DNA of 64,000 bases from Globisporangium splendens (GCA_006386115.1 VFIW01000017.1:582499-646498), one strand, 5' to 3'. Shown: positions 10,891 to 21,400, counted from the first letter of the stretch. Notes: generated by a model from the sequence alone, not told the origin. A program made the numbers and translations.

Positions 10891-11406
10891 CAACATCGCG
10901 TGACTTGCAACGGAGATCTTCATATTCATCCAGTCAATGCTAGGTTGGTAACGCTTCAACCACGGCATTCCCAGGATGATGTCAAACTTGTCATCGAGGT
11001 CGAGTAAAATAAACTCGTCTTCACCTCGGAAATCTTCACACTTGATTGCCAAGCGCACCACGCGCTTCGGCATCTTCACAGTTGACCCATTTGCCAACCG
11101 GACAATCATTGTCTTCTCTTCATTCGCATCAGGCACGAAGACACCATGCCTGACGATCACTTCATTTCGAACAAAGTTGTTCGACGCACCAGTGTCAACC
11201 AAAGCTCGTAGAGGCGTTGCAATACCGTCTACATGAACTTTGTGAACGATCAAACTTGACGTTTGACTGACACTCTTCTCACTCATAGTGGAAACTGCAT
11301 GTGCTTGATGCACATAGGAGCCAGAGTCCTGTGTCTCCACAACGTCCACAGTCCTCTTTTCCGGGCCAGTAGGAGGCCCCGCCCCTACTGTCCATTCCCG
11401 TTTTTT
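10890..11406 (-). pseudogene. Pol: aspartic protease region, read in the -1 frame from gag
   Basis: Retropepsin marks are clear: LRALVDTGASNNFV (catalytic Asp) and FDIILGMPWLKRYQPSIDW near the end of the fold. The frame overlaps the 3' end of gag and is -1 relative to it. Entry would be at the slippery run at 11400-11406. The frame is lost after KISVASH near 10900. Confidence 0.88.
11367..11406 (-). promoter_or_regulatory. Candidate -1 ribosomal frameshift signal between gag and pol
   Basis: On the minus strand the gag frame reads CCA AAA AAC, which contains the canonical slippery heptamer A AAA AAC at 11400-11406. After a nine-base spacer comes a hairpin with 7-bp arms CAGTAGG/CCTACTG (11384-11390 with 11367-11373), extendable by two GC pairs past a bulge. 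The gag stop codon TAG lies in the first arm. Slipping back one base leads directly into the protease frame. Heptamer, spacer and stem match the known architecture of -1 signals. The alternative is a lost A from a run of seven. Confidence 0.6.
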
Positions 11407-12433
11407 GGCCCAGGTGACCGCTCGAACCGACGACCGTAAGAACGATCGTGGTTGTTCGAACGAGCACCCTGTGTCGTTTGCCGACCCGGCAAAGACACCT
11501 TGCAGTTCCGAGCAATGTGACCCGGCTTCCCGCAACGGAAACACTTCCCATCGTCGCGAGGACGCTCATTTCCAGGCGTGGAAATGTACGAGATGTCCAT
11601 GGGCTCGGGACCGTCATGCGCGACATTTGATTGCCGCATTGGTCTCGACGCAAACCCATGGAACTTCGCTTGCTTCATGCTGAACTCTTCTTGCATCGCA
11701 CGTTCGATAGCTTCGTCCAGCGTCTTGGGATACTCGCGGAACAGTTGGTTCCGAATCGGACCATCGTTCAGACCCGTCATGAACGTCACGACTTGCGTCG
11801 GAACGTCAATCGGCTCGTCAGCGATGCTCGATACCAAGTAGCGAGCACGTTGTGCATACGAGTGAAGGTCGAAACGGCCTTGACGAAGCTTGAGGAACTC
11901 GGCGCGCGCACGGAACTCACTTCGTGGAGGTTCAAACGCCTTCTTGAGTTCGGTCTTGAAGTGGTCGTAGCTGGGGAAGCAGTTTAGATCGGCTAAACGC
12001 TTACCATACGCCCAGCTCTTCGCACGACCCGCAAGGTTGGACATCGCGAACAACACTTGCTGCGAAGGGTCTCGCAGTTGTCTTGCAGTGATCGCTGCAT
12101 CCAACTCGACGAACCATCGTGAGAGGGGTTCGTTCTCTCCGCCGCGATACGGAGAGACGTCGAGCTTCAGTGGCACCGTCCTGAGTGAGGAAACAGGGGT
12201 TGCGACCTGCTTCCGGGAGGACATGATCTCGTGGTGCATGAAGCTGACCACCGCGCTCTTCTGGTCCTCCGGAGACGCCGATCGAAGCAGACTGACCACA
12301 GCAGCCTCTCCGATGACATCTCGCATGCGCTCAAGCGCCATCCACTCATGAGAAGACAATGAGGGAAACCCTCAATAGTCAACTCGACAGTTTCCGGTAC
12401 TGCTGGACCGAGTGGGGTTCCTGTAGCATCCAT
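11385..12433 (-). pseudogene. Gag (capsid and CCHC nucleocapsid)
   Basis: The main frame (12359 to 11385) carries a Ty3-type capsid region, including YRGGENEPLSRWFVEL and LRQGRFDLHSYAQRARYL, and one zinc knuckle CFRCGKPGHIARNC, then a short basic tail ending at TAG. It has no ATG near its start. The likely initiator is the ATG at 12431-12433, which opens MDATGTPLG..., one base out of frame; the break falls at about 12360-12375. The spliced reading would be about 345 residues. Confidence 0.85.
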
Positions 12434-12532
12434 GTTCCGAACAAGGATGCTCGCAGGGTCTTGGACAGGAATGCGCGACGTGCTTAAAGCCGCGTCGTCA
12501 AACCTCTTCACTTCACTGGGTCGTTGGAAGGA

Positions 12533-12550
12533 CCGCTCGAAGTGCTACCA
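12533..12550 (-). promoter_or_regulatory. Putative primer-binding site
   Basis: Two bases inside the 5' LTR the minus strand reads TGGTAGCACTTCGAGCGG. TGG is the complement of a tRNA CCA tail, and TCGA falls where a T-loop complement is expected. I cannot name the tRNA. Confidence 0.5.
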
Positions 12551-12552
12551 GG

Positions 12553-13199
12553 TGTATGAGGGCGCTGTTAACAACAGTCCCTCAAACAAGGCACACACGC
12601 TTGTGCCAGAGGAAGCGATCTCCTGACTTGGAGGGAGGAAGAAGACTTGAGGGCTTGGAGGAAAATTTGCAACTGAATTAAAAATGGTTATGGTTCCTGT
12701 CGCTACTTACAAATGAACCCCAAGGGCTCCTAGAGGTTTTATAACTAAAACCTAAATATACACAATAAAACCTATGAATCTGATATATAAAACCTTGGGT
12801 ACACTGAGGTTGAACCTACGGGATCTTCTAGAAGCTTGAACTTCAAGTCTTGTAAAAATCCCTGCAAAGTGACTGGCTCGCGCCACTCACTCCAGGTGGC
12901 AGAGACACGTTCGGTCTCGTCGCCAGCCAGTTTCCCAAGCAGGAACCATCACTCAGTACTTGATTAGTACATGGATGTCATCCCTGTACTGATTAGTACA
13001 TGAGAACAACATTCTGCACTGATTAGTACAGAGAACACTCGTGACGTCATCGAATGACGTCACACGTGCATGTGGGGACTGTATTACCGTAATCCCTTTG
13101 TTATTTGTGTCTCCACAATGCACGCTGAAGGTGGTGTGTGCCACACTAGATCTGGGAACAGATCCACCTTCATGTAATGGCTGGTTATAGCCCATTACA
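12553..13199 (-). repeat. Right (5') long terminal repeat
   Basis: 647 bp, TGTAT..TTACA on the plus strand, the partner of 5565-6206. It holds the ATATATAAAA block (12782-12791) and two TGACGTCA palindromes (13042-13049, 13055-13062) followed by CACGTG (13063-13068); the left LTR has only one TGACGTCA. As the element is on the minus strand, this LTR would drive its transcription. Confidence 0.92.
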
Positions 13200-13347
13200 G
13201 ATCAGGATACTCGTTGAGCACGCAAAAACTCGCAAATTTTTCGAAGTAAGAGGCATATGATTTTCTCGTTGTCGGCTTCAACGAATGTTGAGCAGTGTCG
13301 ATTGCATTGGCCACCAAATCGCCGACATCACCGTTTAGATGTGTCAT
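13200..13347 (-). pseudogene. 5' part of the gene split by the retrotransposon; SAM-like recombinase N terminus
   Basis: The ATG at 13347 opens 49 codons that run straight into the LTR. The peptide contains SLKPTTRKSYASYFEKFASF, the look of the N-terminal core-binding (SAM-like) helices of tyrosine recombinases and Crypton elements. Counting the target duplication once, the frame continues at 4541 without a stop. So this and 3291-4542 were one gene before the insertion. No catalytic R, HxxR or Y of a recombinase was identified in the downstream part, so the family remains tentative. Confidence 0.55.
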
Positions 13348-14142
13348 CTTCCGCTCGGAATCTGTTATGAAAGCACAATGAAACTGCGCACTGCTTCTTT
13401 TTATTTTGGGCAAACACTTTGCTGTGAGTGGTTGTTTTTTTTTTCCTTCTTCCTAGAATGTCACTCTGACGTGCATTTGTCAACGATATCGCTCGCTTTT
13501 GATTGGCCATGTGAAATTTTCATGGTGAACATGCTACTTGAAAATGCAGAAACTGCTTCCGTGTGTGTATTTTCTTTTCTGCACCCGCAATTTAAACAGA
13601 AACAGCGAAATCGCACAGAGGAAGTCACAGCATCCCGCCACAAGTAACAAATTGAAGTTGGCACCAGTATGGTTAGGTTAAGTATACAAATGTCAAGATA
13701 GAGTTAACCCTAACCATTTCTTATGTGACTGGATGCTTTCGTTCCTGAGCGGACGGGCGGAGCGGACGACAAGTGGAGGTTTGAAAAAACCTTGTGGGTG
13801 GACGCTACACCTATCCCCGGATCGCAGTGTGTCTGTCCACCGGAACACCCAACAAGTGCAAGAGTCACGAAAGCGAGGTTTTTTGTTGCATTGCATCTAT
13901 ATTTGTAATTTTCAAATCAGAGAGTTTATGATGAGTAATTTTGATTAGATGCACTAAGTTCGATTGGTTCCTTCCTGTAAGTTCGCATGGTGCATTCCCC
14001 CCCCCTTATTGCACAACATGTGCCATTATGTCAACAGGCAGAGCGGCACAAGAAAGTGCGCAGAACCCCTCACTGTTTGGGCAAATATCATACTGACTCT
14101 GCCCTTCGAATTGACCACATCCGAATCAAGGCAATCAGCACC
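13348..14142. other. Intergenic, no gene recognised
   Basis: AT-rich sequence with poly-T (13435-13444) and poly-C (13998-14006) runs. It should contain the promoters of the split gene (-) and of the anthranilate synthase subunit (+). Short frames here lack recognisable features. Confidence 0.5.
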
Positions 14143-14896
14143 ATGACGACGCGCGTGCTGCTCATCGACAACTATGACTCGTTCACGTACAACATCTTCC
14201 AGGTGCGTCAGCACCTACAATGGAGCTCCTGACACACTGTGCGAATGTGTTCCACCACTGATGCTGCTCCTTGATGCTGCACAACCATAGTACATGGCGC
14301 AGCTCGGCGCGCATGTGGATGTGATCCGCAACGACCAGATCACGATCGAGGGCATCAAGGAGCTCAACCCGGACCGCATCATGATCTCGCCCGGGCCAGG
14401 CTACCCGCGCGACGCCGGCATCTCGTGCGATGTGATCCGCGAGTTCGCGGGCAAAGTTCCCATCGCGGGTGTCTGCTTAGGTGTGAATACCAGCTCTTGT
14501 ATTCCTTGCTTCATGGTGATAATGATGGAAATGCCGGCGCGCTAACACATCTTGCGATTATTTCCATTAGGACATCAATGCATGTACGAAGTGTTTGGCG
14601 GCACGGTCGACCACGCGGGCGAGATCATGCACGGCAAGCAGTCGGTGATGGTGAACGACGGCAAGGGGCTCTTCAAGGGCATGGCGCCCGAGTTCAAGGC
14701 GATCCGCTACCACTCGCTCGTGGGTCTCCCCGAGACGCTGCCGGAGGAACTGGAGGTCACGGCGACCGTCAAGGGCACGAACATGATCATGGGCGTGCGC
14801 CACAAGAAGTACAAGGTCGAGGGCTTCCAGTTCCACCCGGAGAGTATTTTAACAGAGGACGGACTGCGACTGATCCAGAACTTCCTCGAGATGTAG
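14143..14896 (+). CDS. trpG: Anthranilate synthase component II (glutamine amidotransferase), three exons
   Basis: Takes ammonia from glutamine and passes it to component I to make anthranilate, the first step of tryptophan synthesis. Exons are 14143-14202, 14291-14480 and 14571-14896 (introns of 88 and 90 nt; GTGCGT..CCATAG and GTGTGA..CATTAG), 191 residues. Class I GATase marks: N-terminal LLIDNYDSFTYNI, oxyanion loop SPGPGYP, nucleophile elbow GVCLGHQ split by intron 2, and FQFHPESILTEDG with the catalytic His and Glu. The length matches stand-alone TrpG/PabA proteins. PabA (4-amino-4-deoxychorismate synthase) is not excluded by sequence alone; no component I gene is in the window. The gene is convergent with the bZIP gene, 208 bp away. 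Confidence 0.93.
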
Positions 14897-14918
14897 GCGC
14901 AAACAGGAACGGCGTCAT

Positions 14919-14935
14919 GAGAGAGAGAGAGAGAG
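14919..14935. repeat. (GA)n microsatellite
   Basis: Seventeen bases of GA repeat just after the stop of the anthranilate synthase gene. Confidence 0.9.
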
Positions 14936-15104
14936 CGGCACACTTTAGATAGAAAAGCACACACGATGGGTTACATTAGCGTTTTCTAACACGCATTGAA
15001 GGATTTGTGCCGTTTGTTTTCATTGGAGTCGAGACAGCTTTCCTCCACACACACTGAAATCGAGCCCTTTGCCATTACGGACGAGCGGGAGCTTTGCAAT
15101 CGGC

Positions 15105-16934
15105 TCAATCCTCCACAAAGAGGAACTCGATGTCTTCTTCCGAGACAGGAGGCGAGTTCGTTGGGACCACCTGCACTCATTCAGCAAAAACAGCAATGCA
15201 CACAAACAAATGAGCACATTGTACACGTGACACCACTCTGAAAAACACACGGGTGGCAAGAAAGGATACCTGGAGCTGATCGATGGCGTCTTTGTTGTCC
15301 GACGTCCACGTCAAGAACCGCTGGAATTGCTGTGGGGTCATCGTGTTGCGAGACTGGTGCAAGATTGCCTGCAGGAGAATAGTACAAGAGGAATCACCAA
15401 GTGAGCGTTCCGCAACACACACGCCCGTACCTACGTCCAACAAAGACAGACGAACCTCCATGCCAGGAAAGAACAGCCAGTCGTGGGCACGCAGCGCTGA
15501 AAAGCATTTCGCGATGGCATCCAGCTTCCGCGCTTCGTCGCGCACGTGGTGCGCCATTCCGTGAAGTTGCCGACACTGGTCGTCCGTGAGACGCAGTTGT
15601 GTTCGTAAGGACGCGAAAAGCTCTGCATTTTCGACCGCCGTTGCGATCAGAGCCTGGTTTTCCACGTTCGCACTGTGGATCTGCACATGCATGCACATCC
15701 CACATGTTAACATCAGAAGCAGCACATCGATCACGTCATTGTGACATAGACATATAAACGTACCGCGCTGGTGCTTCGAGAATGGTGACCAAGGATACGC
15801 GCCATGAGCTCCATTTTGGCATCTTTGGACATCAATGCATGCCGGAGGTTTTCACCAGAGCTGTACTCTGTTGTGCCGACAGACAAGCAAAAAGTTAGAA
15901 ACGAGCCATCCTCACAGTCTCGAAACACAAAGACATTCTTACCGAGCGCATTGATCAGATCTTGCGCTTGTCCCGACCCGAAGCTGTGCATTTTCAACAG
16001 ATTCAGCGAGTTTTCCAGCTTCGACACTTCGCCTTCGTACGTTTCGACCATGCTCTTCTTCTTTTCACGACGCACACGCGCTGATGCACGGTTGCGCTCC
16101 AATCTGCCAATAACATACACACCAATGAAGAAGATTGCTTGGTGCGTTAACCTCAGCCATTTTCAAATCGCTTCTCGTACGAGCAGTCGTACAACGCATG
16201 GAGCCAACGTACCGTCGTTGTCGTCGGTCGTCTTCTTCTTGCAGCTTCTGGTAGATGGACAGCAAGTCGGGCGTGCGCATGATCTGCTTGATCTCTTCCG
16301 AGCCCATGCGCGATGGATCCGTTCCACTCACTCGAGCCAGCAGCGCTGTGTCCATCGTCAGCCCGCCCGTGCTCGCTGCAAACTGCGCCGCGGAGATGCC
16401 GCCGACGACATCCTGTCGCGTCAACTTCATGCTTCCGCCGGCCATAGCTCCGCTTTTATCTTCCATGCCTGTACCAGCGAACAACTGCGTACCCTCCTGG
16501 AAGGTCATACTGCGCATTCCAGCCGACGGACTCGCTGATTCACTGTCACGTCCACCTGGTTTCCCCGCCGCTACGGGTTGCGGAGGACGTCCCGCATTCG
16601 GATTCGTCGCATACAGAAACTGTGGCGGCGTCTTCCATTGTCCAGTGGGTGCCTGGCGCTTGGCAGAGCTCGGCATCCCATCGCCCGAGCCGTAGGGATT
16701 CTCCGGTCGACTCGCGAAGAACGGTAAATTCGGCTGCTGCTGTTGCTGCGGGTTGGGTGGCATGTACGACGGCAAGGAGCTTGGCAGATCGCCCTCTAAA
16801 TCAGTCGCGCTCGTACCGCCGCTCTTGGCACCGGACGCACCGCCACTCGCGCTCGCATTTGGCTGCAGATACGCGCCGAAATGGGACGCATTCCCGGCGC
16901 CGTTGCCCCCGTACGCACCGGTCGGGTTCTGCAT
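15105..16934 (-). CDS. bZIP transcription factor, six exons
   Basis: Exons on the minus strand: 16934-16213, 16103-15943, 15867-15764, 15680-15435, 15368-15270 and 15170-15105; five introns (109, 75, 83, 66 and 99 nt) with good GT/AG ends; 465 residues. The first 240 residues are low complexity (Gly, Ser, Ala, Pro, a Gln run), likely activation or disordered. The basic region ERNRASARVRREKKK (about 242-256) spans the first splice junction and has the N-x7-R signature; a short leucine-zipper-like helix follows. The C-terminal 170 residues form a second helical domain (SKDAKMELMARILG, then RTQLRLTDDQCRQL and a motif ending MTPQQFQRFLTW), seen in oomycete and plant-like bZIPs rather than in animal ones (from memory). 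The frame is open upstream to 17066; I chose the ATG at 16934 because the extension is unlike the rest. Confidence 0.9.
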
Positions 16935-17284
16935 ATTCACGCTCGCTAATTGGGCTGATTGTAGCTCTTGTGCCTTTCTAGACGTTGATTGTGTGTTTTG
17001 TGTGTCGAAAAGTGTACCAGTGGATATGGCACATGGTACCATAAACGTGCCAGTGATGGGTACCATGCCAAGAATCGACGCGAACGCGTCACCACCACTC
17101 AGAACACTGGAAAGATGGAGCGGTCTATTGACAGTGTCGATATGACAACACCTGTACCGATATAGGATCGATATACTGGCTTGTACCGTTTTTCATTATC
17201 AAGCATTGCATCAGCTCCATCTTCATGCATGCGAATCTGTTTGTGATAAAGTTATGCCGTGCTGTCACACTCTACTTTCCTGCA
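16935..17284. other. Intergenic between two minus-strand genes
   Basis: Holds the promoter and 5' UTR of the bZIP gene and the 3' flank of the RS-rich gene. The bZIP frame is open through 17066, so a longer N terminus is possible. GGTAC-rich repeats are visible around 17034-17065. Confidence 0.4.
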
Positions 17285-18496
17285 TTATGCGAGCTCGTGC
17301 TGCTCCTTGGCGCGCTGGTAGTTCCACTCGTGGGTCTCGATGCGCTTGCCGACGTCCTCGAGCGTCGTGGTCATCATCTCGAGCCAGAACTCGGCGATCG
17401 CCAAGTCGGCTTCCAGCGCGATCGCCTTCATCTCGGCGCGGTTGTATTCGCTGCTGGCTTTCATGTAGTTCCGCCAGCTCTCGCGTCGCGCATCGCGCAT
17501 TTTCGCGACGACCGGATCTACATTCGCAGGAGCTACAGCAGCGACAACAGAAGGAGCAACATGCGGTGCCGCTGCTGCGGTGATGGACGTCGTCGTCGTC
17601 TCAAATGAGACTGAGGGACTTGCTGCTGACGACTTAGAAGGCTGCGTAGCGCCATTTGCATGACTCTGTGTGATCCGACTTTGCACTGGCGTGACGCCAT
17701 GTTGCTTGGCTTGTGATCCCCCCTCTGCTTCGTCCGATGCACGAGTCACCAGCGAATTAACGGGGGACGAACGCGAGCGATCCTTGTTGTGCGATGGACT
17801 GCGCACTGGTGCTGGTTGCTTCTCAGGTGACGTAACTGCTGCTGACACCGCTGCTTGTTGTTTACTTTCCCCTTGTTCGTCTGCATCTTTGTCTTTGTCC
17901 TCGTGAAGCTGGCGTGCCGAGGTTGTACCATCTTCTCTCTCGCGTGATGGGGGCGTGTCTCGTTTGTTGTTGTTTCCGCCGCCGGTTGTTGCACCCACAC
18001 TCGCGCCACGCTCCCTTTGCGACGACGGTCGTGCGCTTGATCGTCTACTATCGCGCGAATGCCGACGTGGCGGCGTGCGCGACCGCGCGTCTCGACGCGA
18101 CGACCTGTCCCTTCGTTCGCGCTTCGTCCGGTCGTGCTCGTAGCTCGCGCTCCGATACCGCGATCGAGATCGCGCGCGACTAGCGCTTCTGCGCTCGCGA
18201 CTGTGCTCTCGACTGCGGTCTCGCTCGTGTCCGTAGTAGCGATCGTACGCGCGGCTGGGGCTGCGACTGCGTCCGCGATGGCGGGAGCGGCTCCGACTGG
18301 CGTATCGTCGCGGGGACCGACTGCGGCTCGGACTGCGGTGTCTCCTGCGGTCGGGACTGTAGCTGCGGCTCCGCGAGCGGGAGCGACTGCGGCTCGCGCG
18401 GCGCTCTCGTGCGTGGCTGAGACTGCGGCTGCGCTCCCGGTGGCGACGGCGCAGCGCCGCTTCTTTCTTCCGGCGACCGCCGCGTGATCGCCCCAT
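17285..18496 (-). CDS. RS-rich (Ser/Arg) protein, probably splicing-related
   Basis: 403 residues from the ATG at 18496, no intron needed. The N-terminal half is dense in RS/SR/RSRSR and RD/RE dipeptides, the hallmark of SR and SR-related proteins that act in nuclear speckles in pre-mRNA splicing. The middle is Ser/Ala/Thr/Gln-rich. The last 70 residues form a charged helical segment (MRDARRESWRNYMKASSEYN ...) that differs in composition and is probably the conserved folded part. I find no RRM motif (no RNP1/RNP2), so it is SR-related, not a classic SR protein. The frame is open upstream to 18577, but the ATG followed by GRSRGGRRKK is the natural start. Confidence 0.75.
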   Translation of the reverse strand: MGRSRGGRRKKEAALRRRHRERSRSLSHARERRASRSRSRSRSRSYSPDRRRHRSPSRSRSPRRYASRSRSRHRGRSRSPSRAYDRYYGHERDRSREHSRERRSASRARSRSRYRSASYEHDRTKRERRDRSSRRDARSRTPPRRHSRDSRRSSARPSSQRERGASVGATTGGGNNNKRDTPPSREREDGTTSARQLHEDKDKDADEQGESKQQAAVSAAVTSPEKQPAPVRSPSHNKDRSRSSPVNSLVTRASDEAEGGSQAKQHGVTPVQSRITQSHANGATQPSKSSAASPSVSFETTTTSITAAAAPHVAPSVVAAVAPANVDPVVAKMRDARRESWRNYMKASSEYNRAEMKAIALEADLAIAEFWLEMMTTTLEDVGKRIETHEWNYQRAKEQHELA

Positions 18497-21400
18497 TATG
18501 GATATTGTTGTGAGCTTTCTCCTATGCGTACCATAGAGATAGGGTGCGCCACATAATGTGCACTCGACTCTAGGCAATAATGACTGAATTAGATAAACAA
18601 CACTAAGTTAGACAAATTCCAAATTAAGGTTTCGCACATGGAATCAATTGTCGTGGCAAGTTCCGCATGTGAGTGCACATTTTGCACACACAATTTCGCA
18701 CACTTTATTTCGTGCTTGGTGGCAAAACAATGAGCCAAACACCTGCTGGCTTTTCAGACCAGCTACAGTAGCAAATTGCACATGTGCTCACGTCGGACTG
18801 TCCCCTTCTGGCAGAACGAAGACAAGCAAGCGTTTGACATCGCTCGACATGCAACGAATTATGCCTCATGTTCATGGGGAACATGAAGACAGGCAAACGT
18901 TTCTCTCTGGTCACCACCGCGGCCCAATGCTGGACACACCAACCTGCATTGCGAACCATGAGGAAAGCCGATTATGCAGACGGGATCTCTCGCGTAATAA
19001 ACGTTCGTATTTTGCAGCATGTCGGCGGCGTTATCCAGTATTGTGAGCGAGCGACCCACCAAGCCAATTGTGCAACATGGCGTTCAGCACAACATGGTAA
19101 TCTTGCTGAGGAAAGGAATCGAGAAAGACCCCCGCATAGGCGCCAAGCAGCGAGCAGAGTGGACAGTCCACCTGACGAAAACATAAAAACAGCAATGACT
19201 GCATTGGGCCTGTCCGCGATATCCCCATTTCCAACTCCCCATCCCAGTCAGCTGTTCTTCTGTCACCGAAGTGCTGCAGTCGAAAATGCGAGTCACGCAC
19301 GAGCAGCGTCCTAAAATGGTGTTTCTTCGATTTCGAAGGCTAGCTTGTCATAATCGGATTTCAGCAAGATTGTCGGACAGGCGAACTTTCGAAAATGGAA
19401 GGAAATAATAAACCCTGGTTATGTGGGCAGCGCAAGCGGAAGATCCGCCATTAAACATTTGCGCTGGATGTTGCTTGCTTGACCAGCGCAATTGTGATTG
19501 TGTGTGTGTGTGTGGATGCTGCTTGCTGGTTGGTGGGATGGGGTGTGATATGCAATTGAAGCTGCGGCGGACTGTACATTATCTGCCTCCCCTAATGGAT
19601 GGCTCCGAGATAATCGGAACAGCGAGCAAGATAATGAGGAGTCTCTGCACACAGCACAACGCACAACAGCAACAACATGGCGCGAGTGCATGTGCATGTG
19701 CAGATAAATGGAGAGTGTACCCATCGTTTCATCGTCGCGTGCGCAGAGACGCCTACAAGTCCGAAATCGATGGATAAGATTGAGAGTTCAGCGCGTTGCC
19801 GAGATGTGGTCGCATTGAAGACACCCACCCACCCACTCTTGCCACTTTGATTTGACTCGTGCTTGTCTTTATTTACGGGTTGCATACGACTTACACAAAG
19901 ATTTGCTTGTCGAGCGCCACATGGCATTGCGACGTTCGCAAGTGGCTTCCCCCTTGCAGTCAGCCGCATTCGAGCCTTGACGGTCCCTCCTCCCCTCTCG
20001 GATGGCCGACGTCATCAGCGATGGACCGCGCGAGATCTTCATGCGTAAGCCTTGGAGGAGCAAACGGGGCGGGAACAAGTGCGAGAGTGTCACGATGCAA
20101 GACGTGGTTTAAAAACAGAGGCAGTTCCCCCCATAGCCCATGCAGCGAGCGCATCTCGAAGCGCAAATGCAAATGACAACAACGTGACAACCTGTCCACC
20201 TGAGGGAGCTGGACCACTCTTCTTACTGCAAGATGTTCATATCAGAGACATTTTCGAAATTCGGGACACAGAAAACGCTAATTAGGCTCAAAATCAGCAT
20301 TTTCACCACGATTCACGATTGTATGATTAGCGCAATGATGGATATGCGAAGATTCGCATTCGCTGTCATGCGTTTGGATATAAAGAGATCGGCATCACAG
20401 CTGCTTATGCTAGTAATAACCTGTGGCGTTCACCTTTCCTGGCGTGCGAACTAAATCATATCCACCATACGATTCTCATTATGCTTGTGCTCCCACAGAA
20501 GCGATGGATAAAAGGAATCGATATGCTGGCATCCAATATCTCAGTGCCTTACTCACTGTTGAGCTACCTGTGAGCAACTTGCCACCAGGTTTCCTTCCGC
20601 ACATGCAGTAATCCACATGAATCGCATTAGGCAACTGAGTTGCCCCCTGCCAAGTCGACCGATCCCAACACGGCTGTCAGATAGAAAACAGACGAGAATC
20701 TTTCCTTATCATGTCGATCCTTCTCAACAAGCCATTTCCACGTTTCAAATAGGGGGAGATAATCGCATTTTGGCAGCATCCTTGGATTTGGAACTGTCTA
20801 GCAGTCCAGTGTGTACCCATCCACGCAGGTTCATGCGCCGAGTGGGTATTTTGCGTGTGCACAAAAAGAGATTCACGCTTGAGGAAGCAGCCGAGCCAAA
20901 TGGACTGATTCGACAGACCCTTTCTTTCTATAAACGCAAGCGCATGCTTCGCAGACTCCCATCTATCCAGTGCGAGTTTCTGAACCTCGAAAGTCGCGAA
21001 AGTTGCCATGATGAACCTATTTTCTGGGTGCTACCAGCAACAAGTTGCCATCTTCCCACTGAAAGCTAGATGCGGACATTTATTACTGCAACCTTGTTGC
21101 TTGCTTACAACTGTCAAATGCGTCGTGGATTATTTCCCGATTTTCTTACCCATTTCAACTTGCTTGAGAATGGGACTCTGATATCTGTCTCTTTCGAGAA
21201 CTGCGCCATGGTTGTTCTTTGTGCCGATTGTGCAAGCCCAAAACGTTATGTTAGCTAACACGCAACCTGCGTCTTCTTTGTCGCAAATCGGGAACAGAAG
21301 ACCTTGCTCAACTCATTTTTCATCTCTTTCTCTTTTGTTGTTGCATCTTTTTTGTTATTTGTCCTTTGCATCGGGATATCGCAGCTTTTGCCCAGTGTTT

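Larger units (their letters stand above)
4543..13199 (-). mobile_element. Ty3/gypsy LTR retrotransposon with chromodomain (chromovirus type), decayed
   Basis: Reading on the minus strand from 13199: LTR (TGTAATGG...), primer-binding site, gag with CCHC knuckle, protease (DTGA), reverse transcriptase (YFDD), RNase H, integrase (zinc finger and DDE core, GPY/F), chromodomain, polypurine tract, and a second LTR with tandem extra copies. This order is that of Ty3/gypsy (Metaviridae). The element sits inside a minus-strand gene. The flanking bases are GATCA on the right (13200-13204) and GATTCA on the left (4537-4542), consistent with a 5-bp target duplication carrying one later inserted base. At least five single-base frame changes and one in-frame stop make this copy non-functional as read. 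The two LTRs differ at many positions by eye, so the insertion is not very recent. Confidence 0.93.

Noticed and set aside
12533..12550. A genuine tRNA gene next to the LTR
   Set aside because: Only the 3' end complement is present, without D-arm or anticodon stem, as expected for a primer-binding site.
15431..15434. Alternative donor GTACGG four bases downstream for bZIP intron 4
   Set aside because: It would put the next exon out of frame; the GTAGGT donor at 15434 keeps the frame with the CAG acceptor at 15369.
16935..17066. 44-codon N-terminal extension of the bZIP protein
   Set aside because: It is open, but its composition differs and it has a repeated GGTACC string typical of promoter sequence here; the ATG at 16934 is preferred.
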